From CAZWDL01 sp964632995 (lineage in GTDB: Bacteria > Bacteroidota > Bacteroidia > Chitinophagales > Saprospiraceae): 52,609 nucleotides of DNA. The position numbers were made by a program, and so were the translations under genes. Location: the NCBI GenBank assembly GCA_964632995.1, contig CAZWDL010000042.1, positions 1 through 52,609 on the forward strand, in the 5' to 3' direction. This document shows, in pieces, positions 8,302-17,027 of the stretch. The notes below the pieces were generated by a model. It searched no databases and was not told the origin of the DNA. It saw only the letters and a program-made list of their open reading frames with translations. Position 1 is the stretch's first letter. Every line of letters starts with the position of its first letter.

Positions 8302-8604
8302 ATGATCAATCTAGCCATTCCCATCCCCAGCGCCCCCGGTCAGCAGGATATCGAAATCGAGATGTCCATGAACGGCATTAAACAAAAACTGCACTACCGG
8401 GTGGAAGTCATCCGCTGGTCGGAATGCCGCATCGGCCTCGAATCCGAAGACCGCGCCGCCTGCGTACGCGACCTCGTCCAATCCTACGACGCCGATTGGG
8501 TCATCTACCATATCGGCGTGCCGACGGAAGCGTACGTGCCGCTGACGTTTATTAAGAAAGAAGACTGGGCGGCGCAGCTGCGGTGGTTGTGGGAGGAGGT
8601 GTAG
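8302..8604 (+). CDS. Conserved-looking hypothetical protein, 100 aa
   Basis: A soluble 100-residue protein with no signal peptide. It has an amphipathic beta-rich N-terminal half ('QDIEIEMSMNGIKQKLHYRVEVIRWSE'), a central 'RDLVQSYDADWVIYHIG' and a Trp-rich end (DWAAQLRWLWEEV). The codon pattern and the defined leader suggest a real gene. No family was recognised. It stands alone, with the tRNA-Ser gene 88 bp downstream on the same strand. Confidence 0.6.
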   Translation: MINLAIPIPSAPGQQDIEIEMSMNGIKQKLHYRVEVIRWSECRIGLESEDRAACVRDLVQSYDADWVIYHIGVPTEAYVPLTFIKKEDWAAQLRWLWEEV

Positions 8605-8670
8605 AAGTTCTTGGGCGTCTGAGTCACCTCATTTACTCCTGTCGGAACTTCATTTTATGATAAAAGATTG

Positions 8671-8678
8671 TATATTTG
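8671..8678 (+). promoter_or_regulatory. Candidate -7 promoter element of tRNA-Ser
   Basis: TATATTTG matches TAnnTTTG and ends 14 nt before the mature tRNA 5' end, the expected distance for initiation plus a short 5' leader. No convincing -33 TTG is seen at the right spacing. Confidence 0.45.
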
Positions 8679-8692
8679 CTCTTCGTTCCACA

Positions 8693-8907
<215 letters not shown>

Positions 8908-8920
8908 CGCCCCCACCCCA

Positions 8921-9208
8921 GGGATCACAGCAGTAATCCCTCCGCCCTCACATCATATTCACTCAACTAACTATTTTATCCCGAGCTTGCTCGAGGACGG
9001 GTGGCAGTAAATAGAAAAGAGGCCCGAAGGGCCCGCTGCTTGGACTTTGCCGGGCCCCATCTCAGGGATCACAGCAGTAATCCCTCCGTCCTCACATCAT
9101 ATTTACTCAACTAACTATTTTATCCCGAGCTTGCTCGAGGACGGGTGGCAGTAAATAGAAAAGAGGTCCGGAGGGCCCGCTGCTTGGACTTTGCCGGGCC
9201 CCACCTCA
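8921..9208. repeat. Two tandem 144-bp repeats, related to palindrome unit D
   Basis: Copies 8921-9064 and 9065-9208 have a period of exactly 144 bp and differ at five positions by eye (139/144 identical). A third copy begins at 9209. Each starts with a T-arm-like GGGAT...ATCCC hairpin, then AT-rich filler, CCGAGCTTGCTCG, GACGGGTGGCAGTAAATAG and CCCGCTGCTTGGACTTTGCCGGG. The right half corresponds to the right half of unit D, but the matching left arm has been replaced. No coding frame is convincing. Confidence 0.85.
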
Positions 9209-9238
9209 GGGATCACAGCAGTAATCCCTCCTTCTCCG
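9209..9238 (+). repeat. Copy of the tRNA-Ser 3' end (T-arm plus acceptor strand)
   Basis: GGGAT (9209-9213) and ATCCC (9224-9228) imitate a T-arm. They are followed by TC, CTTCTCC (9231-9237) and G9238, identical to the acceptor 3' strand and discriminator of tRNA-Ser (8765-8779). It joins the 144-bp repeats to palindrome unit D. Confidence 0.7.
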
Positions 9239-9243
9239 CAAAG

Positions 9244-9360
9244 CTTAAGCAGCGGGCCACCCAAAGGGTGGCTCTTTTTATTTGTGGCTACCCGGATTGA
9301 GCTTGCTCGGAGACGGGCAGCCACAAATAAAAAGTAAGCCCGCAGGGTCCGCTGCTTAAG
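9244..9360. repeat. Nested palindromic element, unit D
   Basis: The outer arms CTTAAGCAGCGG (9244-9255) and CCGCTGCTTAAG (9349-9360) pair perfectly over 12 bp. Inside are a terminator hairpin GCCACCC-AAA-GGGTGGC (9256-9272) with TCTTTTT, then inner arms TTTTTATTTGTGGCT (9275-9289) and AGCCACAAATAAAAA (9319-9333), 15 bp. The centre is GAGCTTGCTC (9299-9308). The architecture matches unit A, with nearly all arm sequence changed but pairing kept. Confidence 0.85.
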
Positions 9361-9381
9361 GTTTGCCGGCCTCCTCGAAAC

Positions 9382-9415
9382 GGGATCACGCAAGTAATCC
9401 CTCCTTCTCCGCAAA
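9382..9415 (+). repeat. Second copy of the tRNA-Ser 3' end, right border of the array
   Basis: GGGAT (9382-9386)...ATCCC (9397-9401), TC, CTTCTCC (9404-9410), G9411 and CAAA repeat the 3' end of the real tRNA. Sequence after 9416 is unrelated, so this marks the right edge of the array. Confidence 0.7.
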
Positions 9416-9457
9416 TACTTTAAACCGGACATTTTCATACTTCGCTGTTCGATCCAG

Positions 9458-9850
9458 TTATCCTTCAGTGTTGATGTCACCTGCAGAGAGACGTTGCAGC
9501 GCCCATAGGGTAACAAGGGCGACGAGGAGTGCGATTCCGGCCAAAACCAGTGCCGTGAGCGGCATCGGTGGCCCCCAAACAAGCGACGAAAGGCCGGCCG
9601 CTGTTACCAGTGAAATAGTCCAGGCTACACGAATTGGGGTAGACCATTTGCGCCACCAGAAGTACGTAAATACAGTCAATAGACTCAGCAATCCACACGC
9701 GAGCTGTATAATAGTCTCAACTTGCTGCCAGACGGTGCTGGAGCGTGGAAACTGGCGCACGCCGCCAGCTACTGCCCCCCATGCGAGCACGAGAAGGAAC
9801 AGCATGATGCAAACCAACAGAAACCGCCGGACAAAAAGCCTAGTATTCAT
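9458..9850 (-). CDS. Four-helix hypothetical membrane protein
   Basis: A 130-residue protein with four predicted transmembrane helices, about 10-28 (FLLVCIMLFLLVLAWGAVAG), 47-65, 74-92 and 97-116. It has a basic N-terminus (NTRLFVRRF) and almost no soluble loops. No family was recognised. It stands alone, just to the right of the tRNA-Ser repeat array and opposite to the tRNA. A 12-bp hairpin lies upstream at 9960-9987. Confidence 0.65.
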   Translation of the reverse strand: MNTRLFVRRFLLVCIMLFLLVLAWGAVAGGVRQFPRSSTVWQQVETIIQLACGLLSLLTVFTYFWWRKWSTPIRVAWTISLVTAAGLSSLVWGPPMPLTALVLAGIALLVALVTLWALQRLSAGDINTEG

Positions 9851-9959
9851 TGCATATCTCCTTAATACATAACAACATGATAGTTATCCGGTTTTGCCTT
9901 ATTGGCATATAAAACACACTGTTATACACACCTGTCCTTTCCTCCATTTATACCGACTT

Positions 9960-9987
9960 TTTGGATTGAGAGTTTTCTCAATCCAAA
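9960..9987. repeat. 12-bp perfect hairpin
   Basis: TTTGGATTGAGA (9960-9971), loop GTTT and TCTCAATCCAAA (9976-9987). It is flanked by further T residues on both sides. It could terminate plus-strand transcription or be a leader structure for the minus-strand gene ending at 9458. Confidence 0.5.
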
Positions 9988-10168
9988 TTTCGTCGAGTAT
10001 AACCACCGGAGCGCCCCCCAGCTTTGCTGAGCCCTCCAGGATCAGTTGGAGATTTACCCAGCCAAACGGAAGCTGAACGGGACCCCGGCGTCCAGGCAAA
10101 CGGAAAATTCTACAGGAAAGGGCTTTACTCTTAGTGTACGGTTTTCTGTGATTAGGTTACTTTTTTCC

Positions 10169-10230
10169 AAAAAAAGAAATCCGCAGGATCTGCTTGAATT
10201 TGCTTTGCAGCCACACCCAACGGATCACGA
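10169..10230. repeat. Solo right end of palindrome unit A
   Basis: The run of As followed by GAAATCCGCAGGATCTGC, TGAATT(T)GCTTTGC, CACCCAACGGATCAC matches the right end of unit A and its flank (8870-8928) with few changes. No left arm is present. It shows that the element family also occurs away from the tRNA or has been broken up. Confidence 0.7.
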
Positions 10231-10254
10231 CAGTCGTCTATCTTAACTCCTCCC

Positions 10255-10725
10255 TCACCTCGCCTTCTCATCATAATCATTAATCGCCCTCAATATATCC
10301 CGGCGGCTGATCTGTCCGACCAGCTGCCCTTTGTCATCCACAACGAGTAAGCGCTTGTATTTGGAGGAAAGAAAAGTATTAGCTACAGAATAGATGTCGG
10401 CGTGAACGGAGATCGTTTTCAAGACATTGGTCATGTAATGGGAAACCAGGTGGTTACCGGAAGGTTGGTCGTGATAGGCGCTTTCAAACAACACTTTCAG
10501 GCAATCCTTGTCATCGATCAGGCCAACCACTTTCTTTTTTTCATCGAGAACAGGCGCGCCCGTGATTCTGTTTTCAAGTAGGGTTTCTACGGCTTCCATG
10601 ATTTCCGTATCCGGATGGAAAGTAATCAGGTTATCCGCTTTAACCATGTATTCGGTGACCGGAACGGTTCTTACTTCTGGTTTGACGGAAGGTTTTTCTA
10701 CTGGCTTTTGCTGATAGTTTTTCAT
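10255..10725 (-). CDS. CBS-domain pair protein
   Basis: 156 residues. After a Lys/Pro-rich N-terminal 20 residues, two CBS domains fill the protein. The first (about 24-85) has 'VTEYMVKADNLITFHPDTEI' and 'ITGAPVLDEKKKVVGLIDDK'. The second (about 92-150) has 'VSHYMTNVLKTISVHADI' and 'KRLLVVDDKGQLVGQISRRD'. CBS pairs bind adenine nucleotides and usually act as regulatory modules. No effector domain is attached, so it may regulate a partner in trans. Single gene, no recognisable operon partner. Confidence 0.9.
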   Translation of the reverse strand: MKNYQQKPVEKPSVKPEVRTVPVTEYMVKADNLITFHPDTEIMEAVETLLENRITGAPVLDEKKKVVGLIDDKDCLKVLFESAYHDQPSGNHLVSHYMTNVLKTISVHADIYSVANTFLSSKYKRLLVVDDKGQLVGQISRRDILRAINDYDEKAR

Positions 10726-10803
10726 GCAATTTTTTAGTTTAGAGGCGATGGAAAAAGATTATCCCAACTTAAGATAATTATTTTTTTGCAATAACGCTAC
10801 ACC

Positions 10804-11332
10804 ATGCCGCTCGCCGTCGTCAATTATCCCACCCTTGCCGGAGAAGACTTCAACTGGATACAATCGGTCCGGCAGAAGTATGATCGACTGTACTTCGATG
10901 TAATCGCCCCTCATTTTTCGCTGGTATTTCCGACGGAGGCCGTGACGGAAGAAGAATTGATCAACCACGTACGTCAGTGTATGGCCGGTGTAAGCGCTAT
11001 CGAGGTCGCCTTACGCTGCGCCATTCTCGGCGATCCCGGTTTTCAGGAGCACGCGCACGCCTTTCTGGTTTCCGGACGAGGGTTTTAGCGACATCGTCCG
11101 CCTGCATGATCGTTTATACACCGGCGTACTGAAGGATGAACTACGTTTGGACCTGCCCTTCCTGCCGCACGTCGGCATTGCCAATGCGCCGACGCCGGAG
11201 GAATGCAAGGATATCGTCGACCGGCTCAACGCCGAGCCGTTTGAAATCCGGGGGACGGTGGAAACGATCGATGTTATCGGATTTGACGGGAAGCGGATGT
11301 GGACGATCGAGCAGTTGAGGCTGGAGAATTAA
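10804..11332 (+). pseudogene. 2H phosphoesterase (2'-5' RNA ligase superfamily), frameshifted
   Basis: From the ATG at 10804 the frame reads 'YDRLYFDVIAPHFSLVFPTE' (first catalytic His, HFS) and 'HVRQCMAGVSAIEVALRC' up to 'HAHAFLV'. It then stops at about 11088. Reading resumes one base later as 'PDEGFSDIVRLHDRLYTGVL' and 'LRLDLPFLPHVGIANAPTPE' (second His motif, HVG) to the TAA at 11330-11332. Removing one T in the GGTTTCC run (about 11068-11074) restores about 176 residues, the usual family size with both His motifs. It may be a real +1 frameshift or a sequencing error. Intact proteins of this family hydrolyse or ligate 2',3'-cyclic or 2'-5' phosphodiester bonds. Confidence 0.75.
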
Positions 11333-11340
11333 AACTTCTC

Positions 11341-12051
11341 CTATTTATCTTCACCTTTTGAAGCACTTTCTTTGCGCTCAAAAACAGCCGCTGCCGGCAG
11401 AGAGAATGCAGGTAGCGCCGGCGCCGCTGAGCAAATGGTTGTTCCCGAGCAAACATTCATGTGATCAAGCTGATCTCCAGTATACACGTGAACCTCCTGA
11501 TAAATAGGTAGAATATGCCAAACCACCTCGACGCCTGCGCTGCGATAATCATGCATTTTCCGGACCACCTGGTTTATCATATCCTTACTGGAGATGACTT
11601 CTATGACAAAGGCCGGCACCTCATATTCTCCTTCGGCCAGGTTATCGATCTGTTGGTCGGTCAGCCAGCAGATATCGGGCCGGCGGTGGTGACTACCGAA
11701 AAAGAGATCTGCTTCGGAAATTAATTCTCCTTCCACTTTCCCTTCCAACAAAAATTTCCGGAACCAGGCAAGCAAATTGCGTAAAATGTAGAGTTGTGTT
11801 TTATCCATTGAATAGGGGGATTTCTCTACAACTCCGTTCAGCCATTCGTATTTGTAGGTGTCCTCACGGGGGAGATACTTCCTTTGAAACTGCTCCCAGC
11901 TTAATTCCTTGCTTTTGCGGGAAGAAGAAGAAGCGCCTTTTGCAGTGGAAGAGGGCATGAGCGAAGGTTTTATTTTTAAAAATAAGCATTTTTTTAAAAA
12001 TTCAGGGCCAGGTGAAGACACTTTAAGCTTAAGTTGCAGGACATTAATCAC
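11341..12051 (-). CDS. Uma2-family PD-(D/E)XK nuclease-fold protein (DUF820)
   Basis: 236 residues from the ATG at 12051. The ATG at 11958 (MPSSTAKG) is an equally good start and would remove an unusual N-terminal extension. Family pieces are 'TYKYEWLNGVVEKSPYSMDK', 'RRPDICWLT' (Asp126), 'VPAFVIEVISSKD' (Glu151), Lys165 and 'MHDYRSAGVEVVWHILP'. Together these form the Asp-Glu-Lys restriction-like fold. Uma2 proteins are abundant in cyanobacteria and Bacteroidota, and their function is not established. It is convergent with the preceding 2H gene and divergent from the GH78 gene. A Cys/Ala-rich C-terminal tail is unusual. Confidence 0.85.
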   Translation of the reverse strand: MINVLQLKLKVSSPGPEFLKKCLFLKIKPSLMPSSTAKGASSSSRKSKELSWEQFQRKYLPREDTYKYEWLNGVVEKSPYSMDKTQLYILRNLLAWFRKFLLEGKVEGELISEADLFFGSHHRRPDICWLTDQQIDNLAEGEYEVPAFVIEVISSKDMINQVVRKMHDYRSAGVEVVWHILPIYQEVHVYTGDQLDHMNVCSGTTICSAAPALPAFSLPAAAVFERKESASKGEDK

Positions 12052-12086
12052 CTAAGCAAATAGCTGCTTCAGAAAAAAAGATCTAT

Positions 12087-14828
12087 ATGTTCCGTCATTC
12101 AGCACATCACATCATAATTGGCAATATTGTCATTCTGTTATTATTATCGGCAACGATCCTCTTTGGAAAAACCAACCGCCCTGCCTTTCTTCCCAATGAT
12201 CACTGCCGGGCCGAGGCCCTCCGCTGCGAATATCTCGTACGCCCTCTCGGGATCGACGCGCCTCATCCACGCCTTTCCTGGCGCCTCAACGATGACCGCA
12301 CCGGCGCCCGGCAAACCGCCTTTCGCCTGTGGGTGGGAACCGATTCACTGGCCGTGGCACAGGGCCTGAGCGACAGCTGGGACACCGGCGCACAGGAATC
12401 GGAGCGGATGCGGGTCACCTATAAAGGCAAAACGCTGAAACCCTTCACCCGCTATTACTGGACGGTGCAGGTTTGGGATAAGAATGGAAAGCCCTGTTCC
12501 CCAGCCCCGGTAAGCAGCTTCGAAACGGGCATGATGGACCGGCAAAACTGGCAGGGCGACTGGATCACCGACACCCGGGATGTCGACCTGAAACCCGCTC
12601 CTTTTTTCCGTAAGGAATTAAAAATTGAACGGCCCGTGCAATCGGCCCGGGTCTACCTAGCCGCCGCCGGGCTGTACGAGCTGCAGGTCAACGGCCGGGG
12701 CATCGGCGACCGCGTGCTCGACCCCACCTACACGCGCTTCGACCGCCGCAACCTGTACGTCACTTACGATGTGACCAGTCAATTACAGGACGGTCAGAAC
12801 GCCATCGGTGTACTGCTGGGCAACGGCTGGTATAACCACCAGTCTACCGCCGTATGGTACTTTCACGAAGCCCCCTGGCGCGCCCGGCCCAAATTCTGCC
12901 TGGACCTGCGGATCACCTACGACGACGGCTCGGTAGCAGTAATTTCCTCCGGCCCCGACTGGAAAACGGACCTTAGCCCGGTCATCTTCAACAGTATCTA
13001 TACCGCCGAACACTACGACGCGCGGCTGGAACAGTCGGGCTGGGCGGAGCCCGGATTCGATGATGGTGAATGGAAAAATGCACAAGTCAGCCCGGCGCCC
13101 TCCCAAAATATTACGGCCCAGGTGCTGCACCCCATCCGGGCCGTCGAAGAAATCCCGGTTAAAAGCCTGCACCAGATCAACGACACGGTATGGCTCGCCA
13201 ATTTCGGCCGCAACATCTCCGGCATCTGCCGGCTGAGCATCAGTGGCGAAGCCGGCACCACCTTCCGTCTCCAACACGCCGAGCGACTGGACGAAAACGG
13301 CCGGACCGACCTGTCGAATATCGATGTACACTACCGCCCCACGGATAACAGCGATCCTTTCCAGACCGATATTTTCATCCTCAGCGGCCAGGGAACGGAA
13401 AACTTCCAGCCCCGCTTCAACTACAAAGGCTTTCAATACGTGGAGGTGAGCGCCGATCGCCCTTTTACCCTGCAGGCGGAAAACCTGACGGCCTTATTTC
13501 TCCACAGTGATGTGCCGCCGACAGGCCGCATCCGCTCTTCGAACCCTACCCTGAACGGCATCTGGCGGGCCGCCAACAACTCTTACCTCGCCAACCTGTT
13601 TGGCTACCCCACCGACTGCCCGCAGCGGGAGAAGAATGGCTGGACCGGTGACGCGCATATCGCCAGCGAAACCGGACTGTACAACTTCGACGGCATCACC
13701 GTCTACGAAAAATGGCTGGACGACCACCGCGACGAGCAGCAGCCCAACGGCGTACTGCCCGCCATCATTCCCACCAGCGGCTGGGGCTACCACTGGGCCA
13801 ACGGGCCCGACTGGACCAGCACCATCGCCATCATCCCCTGGAACCTCTACCTCTTTTACGGCGACCTGCGCCCGCTGGAAGAGAACTACGACAACATCAA
13901 ACGCTATGTCGACCAGATCACGGAACGCAGCAAAGGCGGCCTCACCGACTGGGGACTTGGCGACTGGGTGCCCGTTAAGTCTAAAGCTCCCGTGGAACTG
14001 ACCTCCTCCGCCTACTACTTCGTCGACGCCAGTATCCTCGCCAAAACAGCCCGGCTGCTGGATAAAACGGAAGACCACCAGAAATACAGCGCGCTGGCCG
14101 AAAAGATCAGAAAGGCCATCAATGAAAAATACCTGGACGATACCACCGGCCTCTACGGCGAGGGCCTGCAAACCGAGCTGAGCGTTCCCCTGCAGTGGGG
14201 CATCGTCCCTGAGCACCTGAGAAGTAAATTAGCCGCCAGGCTGGCCGAAAGAGTAAAAGCCGATGACGAGCATATCGATGTCGGCCTGCTGGGCACCAAA
14301 GCCATCCTCAACGCGCTGAGCGAAAACGGCCACGCCGACCTGGCGTACCGGGTAGCGGCTCAGGAAACCTACCCCTCCTGGGGCTGGTGGATCGTCAACG
14401 GCACCACAACACTCTTCGAAAACTGGCCCATCGACGCCGAAAGCGATATTTCCATGAACCACATCATGTTCGGAGAGATCAGCGCCTGGATGTACAAGGC
14501 GTTGGGCGGTATCTTTCCGGATGAAAATCAGCCGGGTTTCAAAAATGTGATCCTGAAGCCGAATTTCGTGGAAGGACTGGACAGCTTCGAAGCAGCACAC
14601 GAAGGGCCCTATGGGATGATTGTTTCAAAATGGAGAAAAACGAACGAACAGATCACCTATGAAGTGACCATCCCGGCGAATAGTACCGTTACGCTCTTCC
14701 TTCCGGAGTCCTCCCTGCTGATGAACGGCCAACTGCTGAAGGAGGCGAGGGGGATTGAAGTTACCAAAAAAGAAGATAGAACAGTGGTACTCCAACTGGC
14801 AGCCGGAAGCTATGCTTTTAGCTGGTAA
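12087..14828 (+). CDS. Alpha-L-rhamnosidase, GH78 (first copy)
   Basis: A 913-residue exported enzyme with a signal peptide (about 10-27). The N-terminal region 'LRCEYLVRPLGIDAPHPRLS' is the typical GH78 entry into a fibronectin-like domain, followed by two beta domains and an (alpha/alpha)6 barrel. The catalytic region is 'DCPQREKNGWTGDAH' (Asp510 to about His524), with Glu515 and Asp522 as candidate catalytic acids. 'GTTTLFENWPI' near the end is the usual aromatic active-site wall, and a C-terminal beta domain closes the protein. It releases terminal alpha-L-rhamnose from plant or algal glycans or glycosides. No SusC/D, sensor or other glycosidase is adjacent. It is related to the second GH78 at 45702 but clearly divergent. 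Confidence 0.93.
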   Translation: MFRHSAHHIIIGNIVILLLLSATILFGKTNRPAFLPNDHCRAEALRCEYLVRPLGIDAPHPRLSWRLNDDRTGARQTAFRLWVGTDSLAVAQGLSDSWDTGAQESERMRVTYKGKTLKPFTRYYWTVQVWDKNGKPCSPAPVSSFETGMMDRQNWQGDWITDTRDVDLKPAPFFRKELKIERPVQSARVYLAAAGLYELQVNGRGIGDRVLDPTYTRFDRRNLYVTYDVTSQLQDGQNAIGVLLGNGWYNHQSTAVWYFHEAPWRARPKFCLDLRITYDDGSVAVISSGPDWKTDLSPVIFNSIYTAEHYDARLEQSGWAEPGFDDGEWKNAQVSPAPSQNITAQVLHPIRAVEEIPVKSLHQINDTVWLANFGRNISGICRLSISGEAGTTFRLQHAERLDENGRTDLSNIDVHYRPTDNSDPFQTDIFILSGQGTENFQPRFNYKGFQYVEVSADRPFTLQAENLTALFLHSDVPPTGRIRSSNPTLNGIWRAANNSYLANLFGYPTDCPQREKNGWTGDAHIASETGLYNFDGITVYEKWLDDHRDEQQPNGVLPAIIPTSGWGYHWANGPDWTSTIAIIPWNLYLFYGDLRPLEENYDNIKRYVDQITERSKGGLTDWGLGDWVPVKSKAPVELTSSAYYFVDASILAKTARLLDKTEDHQKYSALAEKIRKAINEKYLDDTTGLYGEGLQTELSVPLQWGIVPEHLRSKLAARLAERVKADDEHIDVGLLGTKAILNALSENGHADLAYRVAAQETYPSWGWWIVNGTTTLFENWPIDAESDISMNHIMFGEISAWMYKALGGIFPDENQPGFKNVILKPNFVEGLDSFEAAHEGPYGMIVSKWRKTNEQITYEVTIPANSTVTLFLPESSLLMNGQLLKEARGIEVTKKEDRTVVLQLAAGSYAFSW

Positions 14829-14869
14829 GTTGGTAAGCAACAGAACAAAAATGCCCCCTTGCTTTTTTT

Positions 14870-14990
14870 GGTTCGAGATAGTTCGAGGTACAAAGTCTGT
14901 TCGAAAAGGTTTGAGATAGTTTGAGGAGCGAAGTCCGGTCGAGCTCGTTGATAACCAACCATCTCAAACAAAATCAAACCTTCTCAAACC
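14870..14990. repeat. Direct and inverted GGTTTGAG-type repeats between convergent genes
   Basis: GGTTCGAGATAGTTCGAGG at 14870 and GGTTTGAGATAGTTTGAGG at 14908 are direct repeats with a 38-bp period. Their complements (ATCTCAAAC, then CAAACC and CTCAAACC) lie at 14960-14990 and allow a large imperfect hairpin. It sits between the convergent GH78 and ankyrin genes and could terminate both. Confidence 0.6.
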
Positions 14991-15024
14991 GCTGGATAAT
15001 GTTAACTTCCTATTGTCCGGGTGC

Positions 15025-16920
15025 TTATTCTCCGACCTGGGACCACATCATTGTTTCAAGATCCAGTATGAACTCACCTTCGTTTTCACGGATTTGCTCC
15101 CGGCCGTCCATCTGTTCACAGACCTTACCTCCTGAGATCCTGATTTGGTCACCGTTGAGCAGGGAGGCCCGGTGATCGTGGATCCATCCCGGGTTCTCGC
15201 CGCCGGTATCTACCTGCTGAATGTTGAAAGTTTTAATATTCAGCCGATACACCGGCGTTTCCCCGTAACGCCTTTCGCCCATGTACCCCAGGCTGCCGAC
15301 GATGTAGATGTCGTCTCCTACCAGGGTGGCGGTGTGGAAATCCGTCGGAGGGAAAACCTCCTTCGGATAGCCGTAAATGTTAAAATCGCCATTGCCATCA
15401 AAAATGATGACATCGTTGTAAATACAGAAATCGGAGTCATAGGAATCTTCGTGTTCCCCGGCGATCTCGATGATGCGGCCGTCGGGCAGCACATTGATGG
15501 ATTTGCCGAAGCGGTCATAGGACCAGACCGCATTTCCGGAGCCCGGCATTCCGTAGTCGTTGTCGTCGAATTGAATACGCGCCGCCCCTGCCGAGACCCC
15601 GCTTTTCACCATAGCTTCCCAGAAGGGAACGGCCATTACATCCGGGTTGTGCTTACCGAAGCGCCGTTTTTTGCCGGCCTGGTAGTACTGCCGGGATATC
15701 AGTAACCGTTGGTCAGCGGGCAGACCTGCCAGGGCTCGCTTCAGTTCTGTATCGGCCTCGTTCCAGTCGGCGCCGTGCGCTATCAGGAGCCGGAAGAGTT
15801 TCGGGCTACGCACCATTTTGGCGGCCGTTTCTCCAAAATCATTCTTCTTCGATAAATCAGCCCCCGCTTTCAGGAGAGGTCCAACCGCCTCTTCGGCTCC
15901 GCTTTCACAGGCCTCCATCAGTGCTGTTCTGCCGTAATCGTCGGTAGTATTCACGGAGGCTCCTTCTTTCAGCAACCAGGCCACGAGTTCGGTTTGGCTT
16001 GCAGCAGCGGCGTACATCAGGGCGGTTTTGCCCTGGGCTCCGCTTTCGTTGGCGGAAGCCCCTTTTTCCAGCAATACCCGGGCATTGTCCAGGCGGCCGG
16101 CTTGTATGGCCAGCAGGAAGGCCGTTCTGCCGAAGCGTTCTCTTTCGCCGGTGTAAGGTCTCTTTTGCAGCATAGCGCGAACATCCTGCGCCTTCCCGAA
16201 GACTGCCGCGTGCATCGGGGGCGTCCAGCGCAGTTGCTCCGCATCGGCATCCGATTCCAGGAGCAGCCGGACGATATCGAAATACCCTCGAAGGGAGGCC
16301 ACACTAAGCGCTGATTCTCCGTATTTGGTGAGACCATCCACCCGGACGCCCTTCCCGATCAGCCACTTCATCATGTCATATCGATTATGATCCCGAAGCT
16401 TATACGCCGCATCGATCAGAATATCATAGCCGCTGGAATATTGGTAATGGAGATCGGCGCCGGCAGCGACCAGGTATTCGATCTTGGCCCTATCGGCGCC
16501 TTCCATGGCATAATACAGAACAGGCTTGGGCTTTGGGGTTAAAGCCTCATTGTCCATATCCGGCATCTGTTTTTTCAGCTCCTCCGGCAAATTTTGCATC
16601 CAATCCATGGAAGGGGGCGGAGGCGGGCTATCTGCCGCATTGACATCGGCGCCGTATTCGACCAGCAGGCGCAACATATTTACGCCCGCCTGAGAGCTCC
16701 GGGCGGCGTGCATCAGAGGGGTGAGGCCTTCCTGGGTGTCCGGTTTGTCGGCATCGGCGCCCTGCCGGAGAAGTTTGCGGGCGGTGTCGATGTCGCCGGT
16801 AATGGCGTATTCGTAAAGGGGCATATAACGGCTTTTTTGACTGACGAGAGATAGGGGGAAGAAGCTGATATTCATTAAGATGCAGAGCAGGATTCCTGGG
16901 AGGAGCTTAGTTGTTTTCAT
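15025..16920 (-). CDS. Exported ankyrin-repeat protein with C-terminal Kelch-like repeats
   Basis: 631 residues with a signal peptide (about 6-27). Residues about 30-390 hold roughly nine ankyrin repeats, such as 'GLTPLMHAARSSQAGVNMLR', 'GKTALMYAAAASQTELVAWL' and 'GRTALMEACESGAEEAVGPL'. The remaining C-terminal part (about 430-630) has beta-propeller-type repeats, with 'IIFDGNGDFNIYGYPKEVFP', 'HTATLVGDDIYIVGSLGYMG' and 'HDHRASLLNGDQIRISGG'. This resembles Kelch units. The combination suggests a periplasmic or surface protein-binding scaffold. It is alone on its strand between the GH78 and LRR genes. Partner unknown. Confidence 0.85.
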   Translation of the reverse strand: MKTTKLLPGILLCILMNISFFPLSLVSQKSRYMPLYEYAITGDIDTARKLLRQGADADKPDTQEGLTPLMHAARSSQAGVNMLRLLVEYGADVNAADSPPPPPSMDWMQNLPEELKKQMPDMDNEALTPKPKPVLYYAMEGADRAKIEYLVAAGADLHYQYSSGYDILIDAAYKLRDHNRYDMMKWLIGKGVRVDGLTKYGESALSVASLRGYFDIVRLLLESDADAEQLRWTPPMHAAVFGKAQDVRAMLQKRPYTGERERFGRTAFLLAIQAGRLDNARVLLEKGASANESGAQGKTALMYAAAASQTELVAWLLKEGASVNTTDDYGRTALMEACESGAEEAVGPLLKAGADLSKKNDFGETAAKMVRSPKLFRLLIAHGADWNEADTELKRALAGLPADQRLLISRQYYQAGKKRRFGKHNPDVMAVPFWEAMVKSGVSAGAARIQFDDNDYGMPGSGNAVWSYDRFGKSINVLPDGRIIEIAGEHEDSYDSDFCIYNDVIIFDGNGDFNIYGYPKEVFPPTDFHTATLVGDDIYIVGSLGYMGERRYGETPVYRLNIKTFNIQQVDTGGENPGWIHDHRASLLNGDQIRISGGKVCEQMDGREQIRENEGEFILDLETMMWSQVGE

Positions 16921-17027
16921 TCATATTTCGGGTTAATGGGATTCCAATTTACGGTTTTACAGGCTCCTATGCTAGAAAGATCAGGGAACTTGTCAACGCC
17001 GCTGTGCGTTTTTAACTCCAAATCCGA

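Larger units (their letters stand above)
9851..10254. other. Gene-free stretch with a hairpin and a solo repeat end
   Basis: No frame here looks coding. It contains the hairpin at 9960-9987 and the repeat fragment at 10169-10230; the remainder has no recognisable feature. Confidence 0.6.

Noticed and set aside
8921..9208. Possible CRISPR array
   Set aside because: The period is 144 bp and no short repeat/variable spacer pattern exists; the copies are near-identical throughout.
9115..9582. 155-aa minus-strand frame across the repeat array
   Set aside because: Runs through palindromes and tRNA-end copies and into the 9458 membrane gene in another frame; not coding.
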